The notes: a model not told the origin generated them from the sequence alone. A DNA stretch of 64,000 nucleotides from Beijerinckiaceae bacterium (GCA_019745195.1 JAIETL010000059.1:1-64000), one strand, 5' to 3'; positions 46,301 through 53,930 are shown, counted from the first letter of the stretch. Numbers and translations: made by a program.

Positions 46301-47435
46301 AGCCATGACCAACGAATGGCCGTCTCCCGACAACGTCGATTTTGCCCACTTCGGCAACTTGCGCGGTTTGAATGCGTATGAGGAGCATGCCGCCGCTATC
46401 AGCTTCGGCAGGATGGAGTTGCCCGTCGACGTCTTGGACGGCCTGGTCGCGACGTTCTCCTACGATGACGAGACGCCCGAGCCGGCATGGAACGCCACCG
46501 GCACCGGCTGGATCGGTAAGCAGAAGCTCAGGGCGCCCGAGGGAGAGCGTCGCCTGATGCGCCGCGACGGCGCCTACGTGACCTTGAGGGACTCGACCTA
46601 CGACGACAGCATCTATCCCTGGCACAACATCATCCGCGCGCAGTGGCGCGAGGAGGAGCTGCGGCAATTCGCGGGGCGCCTGAGGCCGGTTTACCGGAAG
46701 GGAGAAGCGCCGCTTTGGATCTGCGTGTCGACCTCGGTTCCCCATGACATCATCGTTGACGACGTCCTGACGCTCGACCAGATCGTGAAGGGCGCCGGCT
46801 TGGGCGAAGCGGTGCGGCGCGCAAACGGTCTCATGGACGTGAAGCGGATCGATCGCGATGTCGCTGACAGGGAGCAGGATCGCGATCGGATCTGTGGCGC
46901 CATGCGCGGCACGGACGGTCGCATGAACGAGGGCTACGCCGTCGCCAACATCTGGTCCGACGGTCGCCCCGAATCCCGAAAGGTCCGCATCGCGGCATGG
47001 GTGCCGAACGTCTGGGATGCGATCTACGCGAGCGAGCGCAAGCTCGGCCGCGAACTCGACCGTGTCGATGTCATCGTCGAGGCGCCGAAGGTGAACCCCC
47101 TCGCCCGCATCCCCGAGCCGTCCAAGATCGACAGGGCAATGAGCCGCCTTCCCAATGCCGCCACGGCGACCCGGCAGGAGTTCCTCCAGGAGCGCGCCGA
47201 CGCCGAGGCAATCCGCCGCGAGAGGCTTCTGGAGAGGCTCACGGAGGAAATTCGGCTAACCGATCCCGACGGCAGGATCAATATCGCCGCGATCAGGATG
47301 GAAGGCGTCGCTCCGGCCCTGCCGCTTCACGTCGCCATGATCTTGGACGCGTATCCGCCGCCAAGCGACGAGGCCGAGGAAGAGGCTCCACACCTGGCGG
47401 AGCCCGAGCCGCCGCCCATTGCCCAAACGGCCTAG
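43353..47435 (+). CDS. primase-polymerase/SF2 helicase replication protein
   Basis: This 1360-residue protein looks like a two-part replication enzyme. The N-terminal 85 residues are low-complexity and acidic, and the GTG start at 43353 is uncertain. A prim-pol type domain (about 90-280) has the acidic pair FDIDFDD at 169-175 and a His-rich YGTHHKTG at 242-249. A helicase part has Walker A APTGAGKTS at 534-542, Walker B-like IIIDERF at 691-697 and motif VI-like QFAGRLRP near 1105. Between the Walker motifs, Cys611, Cys631, Cys648 and Cys654, plus the segment CPSIAQRKLAELADIIF, resemble the XPD/DinG iron-sulfur region. It probably starts replication of the element. It is alone between a gap and a terminator. 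Confidence 0.75.
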   Translation: MAFPSIVTFITVSRVAYEDTPEDRIPNPRQSETTPSEGSREDNSPNSEVAKTDPSRVLPFAFTHPLLQGAKLSNPDERRPGTVVRSMMYQPGEAHFRSALACLRNGWSVYPQTRDDKRRPWLIDGQGILIKTYQEVRPDERLVHYWIEKAPSANVAVIMGPASGGMIGFDIDFDDLDKSSWAQRLAQKHFGLTPFRRQGRAPRMMLFYRVDPGTQIRSRALKVAGSDDAIEILGQGKSVTIYGTHHKTGDYFKWADKAPAFASTDLAPIITQAQLDAFLDDLDHAFELVGYRAKPVSHFSAELVNFDGPVNAPRNRMDSGTWERQGLGKLLVKGRQSWMFARAFEYVRLNTDAVRTDEGSAAVFQRYLFEALRYIARTGDWSTDAAIEKECRSIWSRTRANLLADRIKAQTVTVIEDGSRQVVATGGVLAIAGDLGSASRWVPAPGSKDRRKSPVRVVEKVDADHMPNAERAKAVALLDADSREEIGKRVSAEVEAYIDSFLDLLWDNADRIDALLKEGKALPAELMEIGALIAPTGAGKTSTAMRRFVHKIETRGRLPFALALITPNHRNASEASGIAQAAGAADVWSEIVDATRGARVLHYKGKAEAGCLRADEVRALQSAGIFTAGLCRSQVIHPVTEEKTESFCAFYNDCPSIAQRKLAELADIIFLPHAYITNPLPKEVSARIGAIIIDERFWPELAHTAQLPIGILHKARRPPYLMKADKRDGITAQDHMLGRHRAAMVVEDAVKSGVCPAYALACYEKVEALSKKRVTGLELVQSAKLVCSRAKGGGMEVTPSTTADDIGELLTRPEGEMLMVEWRFWTIVEEIIHAYRQGRKSRDIKTDTRIKILSHSRKIGKGDKAKSVADYALSLGWRITPNFSNRPLFLLDASAHPRILGKIFKGRPVKVHKVEAPLHLRTIVVAENMFDQKMIPSAPGNLNRDDQARAADIQSKLRFMTAHVAAMYPTERVLVGSTLAGVKAMTNEWPSPDNVDFAHFGNLRGLNAYEEHAAAISFGRMELPVDVLDGLVATFSYDDETPEPAWNATGTGWIGKQKLRAPEGERRLMRRDGAYVTLRDSTYDDSIYPWHNIIRAQWREEELRQFAGRLRPVYRKGEAPLWICVSTSVPHDIIVDDVLTLDQIVKGAGLGEAVRRANGLMDVKRIDRDVADREQDRDRICGAMRGTDGRMNEGYAVANIWSDGRPESRKVRIAAWVPNVWDAIYASERKLGRELDRVDVIVEAPKVNPLARIPEPSKIDRAMSRLPNAATATRQEFLQERADAEAIRRERLLERLTEEIRLTDPDGRINIAAIRMEGVAPALPLHVAMILDAYPPPSDEAEEEAPHLAEPEPPPIAQTA

Positions 47436-47889
47436 CCAGCGGCCGCTTCCGACATCGTCATAGAGTAGAACGGGCGTCGTGCCCGAACGAACCCGGCTGC
47501 CTTCGCGCGGCCGGGTTTCGTCGGTTCAGGGCAGGAATAGGCCGGATTGAGGGCTCTGAAGGCGCCAGCGAGCGTTGATGGCGCGACGTCGTCGGGATTG
47601 GCCAGCATACGGACCAGGACGCATTCAGGCCATAGAGCCGGGCCGGCCTAAGTATCTGGTTTTGCAGGAAAGAGAGGTCCGGGCTTCGTCTTATAGAGTC
47701 TATACATTATGCGCAGAATGCGCCTCTAGGATATCTAACCATCTTCTTGGGTCTGTCTCCGCTCTCGCTCCGACAAGAGTCCTGCCGGGGTTTCCTCGTT
47801 TCTTCAACAATAAGGGGCTTCGCCCACGGGGGTCTCCAGACGACGTCCGGCCCGTTGTACCTTGCCAGCCGGTCACGCATGATCCGTCC
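47436..47889. other. gap after the primase-helicase, with terminator
   Basis: Apart from the terminator at 47490-47517 and an AT-richer promoter-like stretch around 47690-47710 (TATACATTAT), this 454-base region has no recognisable gene. The long frame upstream of 47890 has no ribosome site or family. Confidence 0.4.
47490..47517 (+). terminator. hairpin terminator after the primase-helicase
   Basis: AACCCGGC pairs with GCCGGGTT around a 12-base loop, and three T in a row (47516-47518) close and follow the stem. It lies 55 bases after the stop codon of the large replication gene. Confidence 0.55.
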
Positions 47890-48204
47890 ATGACCCACAA
47901 GGACAGCCCACAGGCCGTGTCTGCTGAACGTCAGCGTCAAGCGGCGGCGCGGGCGCGTGCGTACCGCCAGAGATCCCGAGAGGCGGCCCTGATCGACACC
48001 GCGATCGCGGACGCCCTGGCGGCCACCGTGTCGACCGCATTCGTTGAGGACGGCATGGTCGCGTTCCTGGCGAAGTTCCGGTCCCACGCCGTTGGCGGCA
48101 TGAAGGCGGCCGGAATCGAGAGCCCCCAGGCCGCGTTGCGCGACAGGCTGGGCCTCAGGTCGGAGCGGGACGCCAGCTCTTGTGAATTGCGGATGAATCG
48201 GTAG
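47890..48204 (+). CDS. hypothetical basic helical protein
   Basis: This 104-residue protein has an Arg/Ala-rich N-terminal helix (ERQRQAAARARAYRQRSREA) and a C-terminal helix pair with an unusual Cys-containing tail. The N-terminal style suggests nucleic-acid binding. The start is the first ATG after the gap. It is followed by a strong terminator. Confidence 0.5.
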   Translation: MTHKDSPQAVSAERQRQAAARARAYRQRSREAALIDTAIADALAATVSTAFVEDGMVAFLAKFRSHAVGGMKAAGIESPQAALRDRLGLRSERDASSCELRMNR

Positions 48205-48266
48205 AATCTCCTTGTCTGACCACTGCCTGTGATGAGGCAATGGACGGAATGCCAGATACCACTCAC

Positions 48267-48298
48267 GGCCCGGTCGCCTCATGCTTCCGGGCCTTTTT
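48267..48298 (+). terminator. Rho-independent terminator
   Basis: GGCCCGG (48267-48273) pairs with CCGGGCC (48287-48293) around 13 bases and is followed by five T. It is a classical terminator ending the transcript of 47890-48204. Confidence 0.8.
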
Positions 48299-48364
48299 CG
48301 TGGCCGGCCACACCCGAAGTCGATTTGTGCCTTTTTTCTGTGCGGCCCGTGCTGTCGTCACCGC

Positions 48365-48487
48365 ATGGCCGGCTTCAACATCACCACCGACATGGGCGAC
48401 GACATCCAGCGTCTCTCCGCGATCGCCGAGCTTCGCGACGAAATTGCGGGCCTGAAATACAAGGTCGACGCGCTCGAAGCGGCGTGA
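48365..48487 (+). CDS. small coiled-coil protein
   Basis: This 40-residue frame reads MAGFNITTDMGDDIQRLSAI and continues with a heptad-like ELRDEIAGLKYKVDALEAA helix, so a short coiled coil is likely. It starts after the terminator at 48298. No family was recognised. Confidence 0.45.
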   Translation: MAGFNITTDMGDDIQRLSAIAELRDEIAGLKYKVDALEAA

Positions 48488-48660
48488 CGTGATCCCGCAC
48501 AAACTCGTTACAAAGCATCCAAGTAACGGGGGGAGCACGATCGAACAGGCAGGATCCGTTTCATGACGTTGGATCCCTTTTAACCCCTGCGTCACCTTCC
48601 ACTGGACTGCAGGCCGCCGACTGTGTGAATCGAGACGTCCCGCCGCTGGAGACGCCCCCG

Positions 48661-48942
48661 ATGTCAGATCATGCTCACAACCTGCACCTCGGTGCCTCGG
48701 TCGTCGCCGGCGGCCTGATCTCCGCAATCATGGCCAACGACGCCGCTCGCCGGGTCGCCCGGCAGGAAGCCGAGGCCGAGGCGACCAGCGTCGCGTCGGT
48801 TCGCCGCCTCGCCGCGCTTCTCGCTGCCACCCAACGCGAAAACGCCGCCCTGCGTGCTGGCAGGACGGCGCTTCAGGCAGAGGTGGAAGGCTTGCGGGAA
48901 GATCTAGCGTGCGCTCACGCCGCTCTCAGGCGAGTGCTCTGA
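48661..48942 (+). CDS. small coiled-coil/membrane-less hypothetical protein
   Basis: This 93-residue protein has a short hydrophobic stretch (LHLGASVVAGGLISAIMA) followed by an Ala/Arg/Glu-rich coiled coil to the end. It converges tail to tail with the next minus-strand gene, overlapping it by 28 bases. It resembles phage accessory proteins such as Rz-like or tail-associated coiled coils, but no assignment is possible. Confidence 0.5.
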   Translation: MSDHAHNLHLGASVVAGGLISAIMANDAARRVARQEAEAEATSVASVRRLAALLAATQRENAALRAGRTALQAEVEGLREDLACAHAALRRVL

Positions 48943-49493
48943 GTCTCGTCCGGGATGTAGAAATCCCCGTCTTCGGACATCTGCACTTTCGGCACCGCCG
49001 CCAGGGCGGCTAGGTACAGTCGCGAGCCGTCCCGCACCGGAGCGGCGGCCATCGGCCTGGCGCCGACGCTCGGGACGCCTTCGAGGTGATCCTGCGGGCA
49101 CCTGGGCTTCAGATGCTGGGCGATCTGAGCCGGGGTGGCCATGAAAAGCCGGCGTGCCCCTTCCGGCGTCAGGTCCGCGAGCCAGCGGCGCATGTCGTCG
49201 TCCTCGACGTCGGGCACCCTCGATCCGGTGACGACAGCGGCCGCGTATCGGAGCACGGTCTGCACGGCACTTTCGGATTCGCTCTTGGGCTGCATGATAG
49301 CCTGCTCTTCGCGAGCCTGCGCGAGTTCGACTGCTTCGTCCGCTTCGATGCCGGCAGCCGTCGTCAGGTCGCCGCCGCCGCCGCCGGACGGTAGGCATTC
49401 GACGATGAAGTCCTTGGCCTGACCGCACCAGCGGACGATGCGGCGGGGGATCGCGGCTAGAGCGGCGGCGATGGCGAGGAAGAGCTTCTTCAT
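48915..49493 (-). CDS. hypothetical secreted/membrane-anchored protein
   Basis: This 192-residue protein begins with a positively charged N-terminus and hydrophobic stretch (MKKLFLAIAAALAAIPRRIV), a signal-anchor like sequence, then a Gly-rich loop (SGGGGGD) and a long acidic helical region. AGGAGG precedes the ATG at 49493. It is downstream of the next gene on the minus strand. Confidence 0.6.
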   Translation of the reverse strand: MKKLFLAIAAALAAIPRRIVRWCGQAKDFIVECLPSGGGGGDLTTAAGIEADEAVELAQAREEQAIMQPKSESESAVQTVLRYAAAVVTGSRVPDVEDDDMRRWLADLTPEGARRLFMATPAQIAQHLKPRCPQDHLEGVPSVGARPMAAAPVRDGSRLYLAALAAVPKVQMSEDGDFYIPDETQSTRLRAA

Positions 49494-49557
49494 GGGTGAC
49501 CTCCTGTGGTTGGTCACCATTGTCCGCATGACGTAGCAAGGCACAAACAGCGTGACG

Positions 49558-50235
49558 TCACGCGGTCGCGACCGCTTCCCGCTCCAGTTTCCGAGCCCGC
49601 CACTGCCGCTGATACTCGCTCGCATCCGACCACTCGGGCGGGTCGGCCAGCTGCACGGCCTCGACGCCCGCAGGCAGCGCTTCGAGGTACTTCCACGTCA
49701 CGTACTTCTTGCCGATGGCGTTGACGAAGCCCGGCTTGCCGTCCGGGCTCAGGAAATACGACTTCGGCTGGAGCCTGCCGACGACGGTGTCCAATTCGGT
49801 GCGTCGAAGGCCGTAGACGCGATTCCACCTCTCTCGCTCGCGATACCCGAGCTCGCGCTGCCAGGCTTCCGGGTCTTTGTGAGCCAAGGCCAGGTCGTAG
49901 AGCCCGCCTGTCCCGCCGCCGATGTGCGTCAGGCCCTCGGACGTCCCGTGATACACCTCCATGCGACTGCTCTCGCCCATGCGAGGCTGGATGACGAGAT
50001 AGTCGCCGTCGCACCAGAACAGCGTGCATTCGTAAGCGGTCGAGTCCTGCGCCGGGCTGACGTCGCGGTTCTTGTGAAAATTGAGGGTGCCGACGCCGCG
50101 GACCATCCCCCGCTTACGCAGGATCACCTCGGTCCGGAACACCAGCCCGGGCACGATCGCATGATAGAGCGGGCCGTCCTGCCACCACTCGATGCGCTTC
50201 TGGCGCATAATACCCATGCTTAAAATGCTTACCAC
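49558..50235 (-). CDS. hypothetical protein
   Basis: This 225-residue protein starts at GTG 50235, which has GGAGG 7 bases ahead; the ATG at 50217 is an alternative. It is rich in Trp/Tyr and mixed alpha/beta (IEWWQDGPLYHAIVPGLVFR, CTLFWCDGDYLVIQP) and is a full-length globular protein of unknown family. It is transcribed from the promoter region at 50314-50367. Confidence 0.6.
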   Translation of the reverse strand: MVSILSMGIMRQKRIEWWQDGPLYHAIVPGLVFRTEVILRKRGMVRGVGTLNFHKNRDVSPAQDSTAYECTLFWCDGDYLVIQPRMGESSRMEVYHGTSEGLTHIGGGTGGLYDLALAHKDPEAWQRELGYRERERWNRVYGLRRTELDTVVGRLQPKSYFLSPDGKPGFVNAIGKKYVTWKYLEALPAGVEAVQLADPPEWSDASEYQRQWRARKLEREAVATA

Positions 50236-50313
50236 GTCCAATCCTCCCGGATTTGGCAGAACCCAAAACCCCAACAGGTCATGGCGTTTGAGATTTCAAG
50301 AGATACCTAAGGG

Positions 50314-50367
50314 GTCTTAAGTACACAAACTCGATCATTAAGACGAATAGGTTTTTATGATTGTCAA
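50314..50367 (-). promoter_or_regulatory. promoter with inverted repeat for the minus-strand gene pair
   Basis: On the minus strand TTGACA (50367-50362) is followed after 18 bases by TCTTAA (50343-50338). An inverted repeat GTCTTAA/TTAAGAC (50314-50320 and 50338-50344) overlaps the -10 element, so a repressor could block this promoter. The divergent plus-strand gene starts at 50432. Confidence 0.5.
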
Positions 50368-50431
50368 GCTAAACGCTTGTTGACGAATCTTCTTTCCTCC
50401 GGAAGGCTCTTCGTGAGCATAGGAGGACTTC

Positions 50432-50789
50432 ATGTCAGCAGAAATCATCCGGTTCGGCAAGGGCGACGCGATCAAGACGCTGACCCGTGCCGCATGGGTC
50501 AAGAATATCTTGGCGATGGGCCGCCCCGCTGGCATCGACATGCCGGCCATTGACCTGGTCAAGGGCGCGAGGGAGTCGGTCTGGCGCGAGATCACCAGGA
50601 TCGCCGGCGAGGCGCCCAAAGCGTGGGAGCCGGTCGAACGGGAATGGATCGGCGACGTCACGCAGATCTACGACCCGGCGGTCCTGAAGGATTTTGGCAG
50701 GCCTGGCCACGCTGGCGGTCGCTTGCGACGTCTATGTCGCCGACCTCGAAGCCATGGCCGCTCGCCGGCGGCAGCGGGAAGGCTTGTGA
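50432..50789 (+). pseudogene. hypothetical gene with one-base insertion
   Basis: The frame starting at 50432 (SD GGAGG) reads well to DPAVLKD near 50690. From there the coherent sequence continues one frame over as ILAGLATLAVACDVYVADLE, ending with TGA at 50787-50789 that overlaps the next ATG (TGATG). The full product would be about 119 residues. Either the gene is broken by one extra base near 50688-50692, or a +1 frameshift or sequencing error is present. Without the correction the frame runs into the next gene as a 195-residue fusion. Confidence 0.5.
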
Positions 50790-51019
50790 TGCCCGAGACC
50801 GCTCTCACTCTCGAAGAGACCCTGGCCGCGCTGCGGGACGCCATCGCCGCCGCCGGCAGCGCCCGGGCCTGGGCCACCGGCCACGGAATCTCGGCTCAGT
50901 ACGTCGCCGACGTCCTCGCCGGCCGCCGCCAGCCGTCCGATCGCATCCTCGGGCCGCTCGGCTTGTGCCGCGTCACCCTCATCGTCCCTGCCCCCACTAA
51001 GAAGGAATCCCTCTCATGA
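50789..51019 (+). CDS. small helix-turn-helix protein
   Basis: This 76-residue protein has a Cro-like fold, ALRDAIAAAGSARAWATGHG then ISAQYVADVLAGRRQPSDRI, which is a helix-turn-helix of the phage antirepressor/Cro type. It is coupled by TGATG to the gene before and by ATGA to the gene after. It is a likely regulator of this operon. Confidence 0.65.
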   Translation: MPETALTLEETLAALRDAIAAAGSARAWATGHGISAQYVADVLAGRRQPSDRILGPLGLCRVTLIVPAPTKKESLS

Positions 51020-51561
51020 GCCGCCTCAATCCGGACCAGTATCACGACGGCCACCGGCTCCCCTTCCGCGTCGAGGTCCAGCTGACTGCCGTCGGCATCG
51101 CCTTCATCGTCCTGGACGCCGACCATCTCGACGTCCCGGTTTTCGTCCACAGCCTCGAAGACATGCTGCGCTACGTCGACGAGGCGAACGAACTCTGCAC
51201 GCACTATAGCGCGCGGCGCGGCATCACCATGCGCGGTGCCAAGCACCTGTCGACGCCTTACCGTCTCGACGACAGCCATCCCGCCGACCGCTTGCCGCCG
51301 ACGCTGGCGACTGCTTTCGAGTGCCTCGTCATCGGCGGTGCGTATCGAGACTGGATCACCCCGGCGCTGATCGACGACCTGCGGGGATTCAAGCTCGTCG
51401 ATGCGAACGGCGTGGTGCCGAAAAAGCTCGTCGATCGGTGGATCGCATGGCGCAAGGCCGAGGACGCCGAACTCGTCCGCTTGGGTATCCACGCCGCCCC
51501 GACGCCGGTGATCCAGGCATTCCGGACGGCCTCGCGCAGCCACCTCACGGTCGTCCAGTAG
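51016..51561 (+). CDS. hypothetical protein
   Basis: This 181-residue protein starts in an ATGA overlap. An N-terminal beta-rich region (PFRVEVQLTAVGIAFIVLDA) is followed by helices containing DWITPALIDDLRGFKLVDAN. No family was recognised. It precedes a palindrome-containing gap. Confidence 0.6.
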   Translation: MSRLNPDQYHDGHRLPFRVEVQLTAVGIAFIVLDADHLDVPVFVHSLEDMLRYVDEANELCTHYSARRGITMRGAKHLSTPYRLDDSHPADRLPPTLATAFECLVIGGAYRDWITPALIDDLRGFKLVDANGVVPKKLVDRWIAWRKAEDAELVRLGIHAAPTPVIQAFRTASRSHLTVVQ

Positions 51562-51570
51562 CCCCCCTTG

Positions 51571-51606
51571 CAAGACCCACTTGGCAGTCTTGGTTAAGTT
51601 AACCAA
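51571..51606. promoter_or_regulatory. 17-bp perfect palindrome with adjoining hairpin
   Basis: TTGGTTAA-G-TTAACCAA (51590-51606) is perfect around one central base. It overlaps an imperfect hairpin formed by CAAGAC (51571-51576) and GTCTTG (51587-51592). It lies 81 bases before the gene at 51687 and is probably an operator for that gene. Confidence 0.45.
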
Positions 51607-51686
51607 CAGTTTTCGGACCTAAAACAAAGGGGTTTACGGACCCCCGCGAATAGGCGAGCCATCACACAACGGAGGATTTCGCATCA

Positions 51687-51995
51687 ATGCCAAATCGATA
51701 TTATGTTTGCTTTGAACACCGCGACCGCATCTTTGCCACCCGTGTCACAGGCCGTGATGAAGGTGGCCAGCGCGCGCTTTCTGCCGCTTCTATTCATGCA
51801 GGCAAGCTGATCGAGACGTGCACCGTTGCTCACTGGCGTGCCGGCGAGATCATCGGGCGCTGGACCGAGTCGACGAAGCGGGGCGTCGAGCCGCTGGGCT
51901 GGCACGACATGCAGATCGCGGCCGGCAGGAGCCGCAAGATGGTCCCGACGCGCGAGGTCAACGCGTACCTTCGCAACCTCCGGGAGCGCATTTGA
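51687..51995 (+). CDS. hypothetical protein
   Basis: This 102-residue protein has a beta-rich N-terminus (RYYVCFEHRDRIFATRVTG) and a basic C-terminus (KMVPTREVNAYLRNLRER). It starts after the palindrome, with GGAGG ahead, and is coupled to the next gene by a TGATG overlap. No family was recognised. Confidence 0.6.
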   Translation: MPNRYYVCFEHRDRIFATRVTGRDEGGQRALSAASIHAGKLIETCTVAHWRAGEIIGRWTESTKRGVEPLGWHDMQIAAGRSRKMVPTREVNAYLRNLRERI

Positions 51996-52393
51996 TGACT
52001 CTGGAAGAAGCCCTGAAAAACCCTGACGGCGTCGCCTTGATGTCGGTCGAAATGAACGCTGATTGGACGGAAGCTGCGGTCACAACGCTTGTCGCCGGTC
52101 AGTGCGGCATCGTCGAAGTGCCGCACGCCAACATCGACGCGCTCGATCGCGTCATCGGGGGCAGGCCCGTGCTGACGCACACCTCCGGCGAGGTTGCGGC
52201 AATCTACCACGACGCTGATAGGCCGCTGCCGAACTTGTTCGATATCCGGATCAAAGACGGCGACAGCCTCGTCAGCCTCGCCGCCGAATACGGCGTGACG
52301 ATCGAGGACGACGAACAGGACTGCGTCGCGGTCAACGAGATGATGGTCCTCGTGGGCATCGTCGACACGATGATGGAAAGGGCCAGGACATGA
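51995..52393 (+). CDS. hypothetical protein
   Basis: This 132-residue acidic protein begins at the last base of the preceding stop (TGATG) and overlaps the next gene by 4 bases. It alternates strand-like and helical segments (ALMSVEMNADWTEAAVTTLV). No family was recognised. Confidence 0.6.
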   Translation: MTLEEALKNPDGVALMSVEMNADWTEAAVTTLVAGQCGIVEVPHANIDALDRVIGGRPVLTHTSGEVAAIYHDADRPLPNLFDIRIKDGDSLVSLAAEYGVTIEDDEQDCVAVNEMMVLVGIVDTMMERART

Positions 52394-52767
52394 GCATGCC
52401 GATCACCCTGGCCGAGCAGCGGGACCTCCTTCGCGATCGCCTCGAAATTGCGAAGGCGGTTGGGCTGACTTCGGCAGTCGTTGAGGTCGACTTTCTGCTC
52501 TTCTCGGCGTCGAAGAAGGCGCTCGCTATCCTCAACGCAGCATTGGCAGAACGCGCCGCCGCGCTCGATCTCAAGTATCAGTACGGCGCGACCATCGAAT
52601 CTGGCGCCGGCCACAAGCCCAGGCCCTCAGCCCCGCTGAGGCAGCCGCACTTGCCCTTGGGTGCCACAGGGGGTCTGGCGATAACGCCGCCCAATGCGAA
52701 GCCCGCGCGCATGCGCCCCCGGGTGCCACCCGGCCCGGATGCCGACGATCTCCTGATTACTTTTTAG
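52390..52767 (+). CDS. hypothetical protein with SSB-like C-terminal tip
   Basis: This 125-residue protein has an N-terminal helical part (residues 1-65), a Pro-rich middle, and the acidic-hydrophobic end GPDADDLLITF. The end resembles the C-terminal tip of single-stranded DNA-binding proteins (DDDIPF), which recruits replication partners. A similar end (GPDEQDLLIPF) closes the gene at 55840. I see no OB-fold. It is followed immediately by leader A1. Confidence 0.55.
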   Translation: MSMPITLAEQRDLLRDRLEIAKAVGLTSAVVEVDFLLFSASKKALAILNAALAERAAALDLKYQYGATIESGAGHKPRPSAPLRQPHLPLGATGGLAITPPNAKPARMRPRVPPGPDADDLLITF

Positions 52768-52861
52768 AGGCCCCGGCCCTGCCTCAGGCGGCTCGCGCGA
52801 GCCGCCTCGGGGATGGCCAAGCCCGGCGATCCAGTCACCTTTAAAGTTGCGTGGAGTACAC
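52768..52861 (+). repeat. duplicated hairpin leader A, copy 1
   Basis: This stretch begins directly after the stop codon and runs to the ATG of the next gene. It is closely similar to 56117-56211. It contains an 8-bp stem (52787-52794 with 52799-52806) with a 4-base loop, then shared bases up to the GGAG ribosome site. The same leader precedes two different genes, so the structure may control their expression. Confidence 0.7.
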
Positions 52862-53272
52862 ATGGCAGACACCCCCGATTACCGCTTCGAGACCGCGAAC
52901 GACCACATTTACGACATGACGGAGCAGCACCGGCGTTGGGAAGTCCTCGACGATCTCGATGATCCACACGTGGTCGCGGAGATGATCGCCGATGGCGACG
53001 TCGAGATCGATCCGACGGGCTCGCTGATCCGGATGACGAAGCACGGGCTCGCGTGTGCGGCGCATCGATCGCAGGATTGGGATGACCACCATTTTCCCAC
53101 CCAGTTTCAAACGATGACCGTGCGTCAATACGCCAAGCACCGCGGCGTGCCGCCCGGCGTCATCGAGGCTGCTTGCAAGGATCGGATCGCGTTCGCGATG
53201 TGGGGCGGCAAGATCGATGTCGAGGTCGCCGACAAGCTGTGGCCCAACAACCCGGGTGCCAAAGATGACTGA
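52862..53272 (+). CDS. hypothetical protein
   Basis: This 136-residue protein follows leader A1. It is acidic at the N-terminus (DHIYDMTEQHRRWEVLDDLD) with a later HTH-like stretch (TVRQYAKHRGVPPGVIEAAC). No family was recognised. It overlaps the next gene by 8 bases. Confidence 0.6.
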   Translation: MADTPDYRFETANDHIYDMTEQHRRWEVLDDLDDPHVVAEMIADGDVEIDPTGSLIRMTKHGLACAAHRSQDWDDHHFPTQFQTMTVRQYAKHRGVPPGVIEAACKDRIAFAMWGGKIDVEVADKLWPNNPGAKDD

Positions 53273-53774
53273 GACCGCACTGCTCAAGCGCCCCCGCTCC
53301 ATCGCCGGCAGCGCCCTCGACGCCGCCATTGCGCGGCACCTGGCGGGTTGGGGATTCGATGTCGTCTACCGCCCCGACGACGACGTCTTCGATCGCCTGG
53401 CGATCGTACCGCACGCAATGACGACCGATGGCTTCATCGTCGATGCCATCGCCGCCAGCCACATCTCGGCGGCCATGGCGTGCGCGATGCCCATCGATCT
53501 GATCTATCTCGACCCGTCCGCGTGGATCTTCGACACTCGCCTGGCCTCCATGGAAGTGCCGCCGGCGTTCCAGATCGCGACCGATTCCGACGTCAAGAAA
53601 ATCGACGGCGCCGTGAAGCGCACGGGTCGCCTTTGCGGTCGCTCGCTCAAGCGCCCGATGGTCTCTTTCACCAGGCCCCTGCTGACGCTGGCGATCGAGC
53701 TTCGCCCGACGCCGCGGACCGTGAACGCCGAGAGGGACGATCTCCGGCAGGCGCACATCCTCGACTACATGTAG
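53265..53774 (+). CDS. hypothetical protein
   Basis: This 169-residue mixed alpha/beta protein overlaps its upstream partner and is followed by the iteron region. Recognisable stretches such as AIARHLAGWGFDVVYRPDDD and MPIDLIYLDPS suggest a small Rossmann-like fold, perhaps a nuclease or transferase relative. No motif is decisive. Confidence 0.6.
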   Translation: MTETALLKRPRSIAGSALDAAIARHLAGWGFDVVYRPDDDVFDRLAIVPHAMTTDGFIVDAIAASHISAAMACAMPIDLIYLDPSAWIFDTRLASMEVPPAFQIATDSDVKKIDGAVKRTGRLCGRSLKRPMVSFTRPLLTLAIELRPTPRTVNAERDDLRQAHILDYM

Positions 53775-53793
53775 CCCGATTCTAGGAATCCAG

Positions 53794-53824
53794 CCCTACT
53801 TCTAAGCGTTTTTACGCAGTAGGG
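53794..53824 (+). repeat. palindromic iteron-like repeat 1 with hairpin arms
   Basis: CCCTACT (53794-53800) and AGTAGGG (53818-53824) enclose TCTAA-GCGT-TTTT-ACGC, so the first repeat is itself a hairpin with an inner GCGT/ACGC dyad. Confidence 0.55.
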
Positions 53825-53867
53825 CCGGTTTCTAATCGTTTTTACGCGCCGATTACGATTTTTACGC
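53801..53867 (+). repeat. three iteron-like repeats
   Basis: Three 17-base repeats (53801-53817, 53831-53847, 53851-53867) share a core CG(T/A)TTTTTACGC. They are spaced 30 and 20 bases, that is about three and two helical turns. They sit in an AT-richer stretch that has no gene. They could be binding sites for a replication initiator or a repressor. Confidence 0.6.
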
Positions 53868-53871
53868 AAGC

Positions 53872-53930
53872 GTGAATATTTTTGTTCACACCCCCTTGCG
53901 CCTCCGTTAAATGAGAATATATTTATTCAC
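53872..53930. promoter_or_regulatory. pair of GTGAA/TTCAC dyads (operator-like)
   Basis: GTGAA-N8-TTCAC (53872-53889) and GAGAA-N8-TTCAC (53913-53930) are similar 18-base dyads with centres 41 bases apart, in AT-rich DNA before the gene at 53979. They look like two operator sites on one helical face. Confidence 0.5.

Noticed and set aside
53794..53870. CRISPR array
   Set aside because: Only three repeats with 20-30 base spacing and no conserved spacers or cas genes; iterons or operators fit better.
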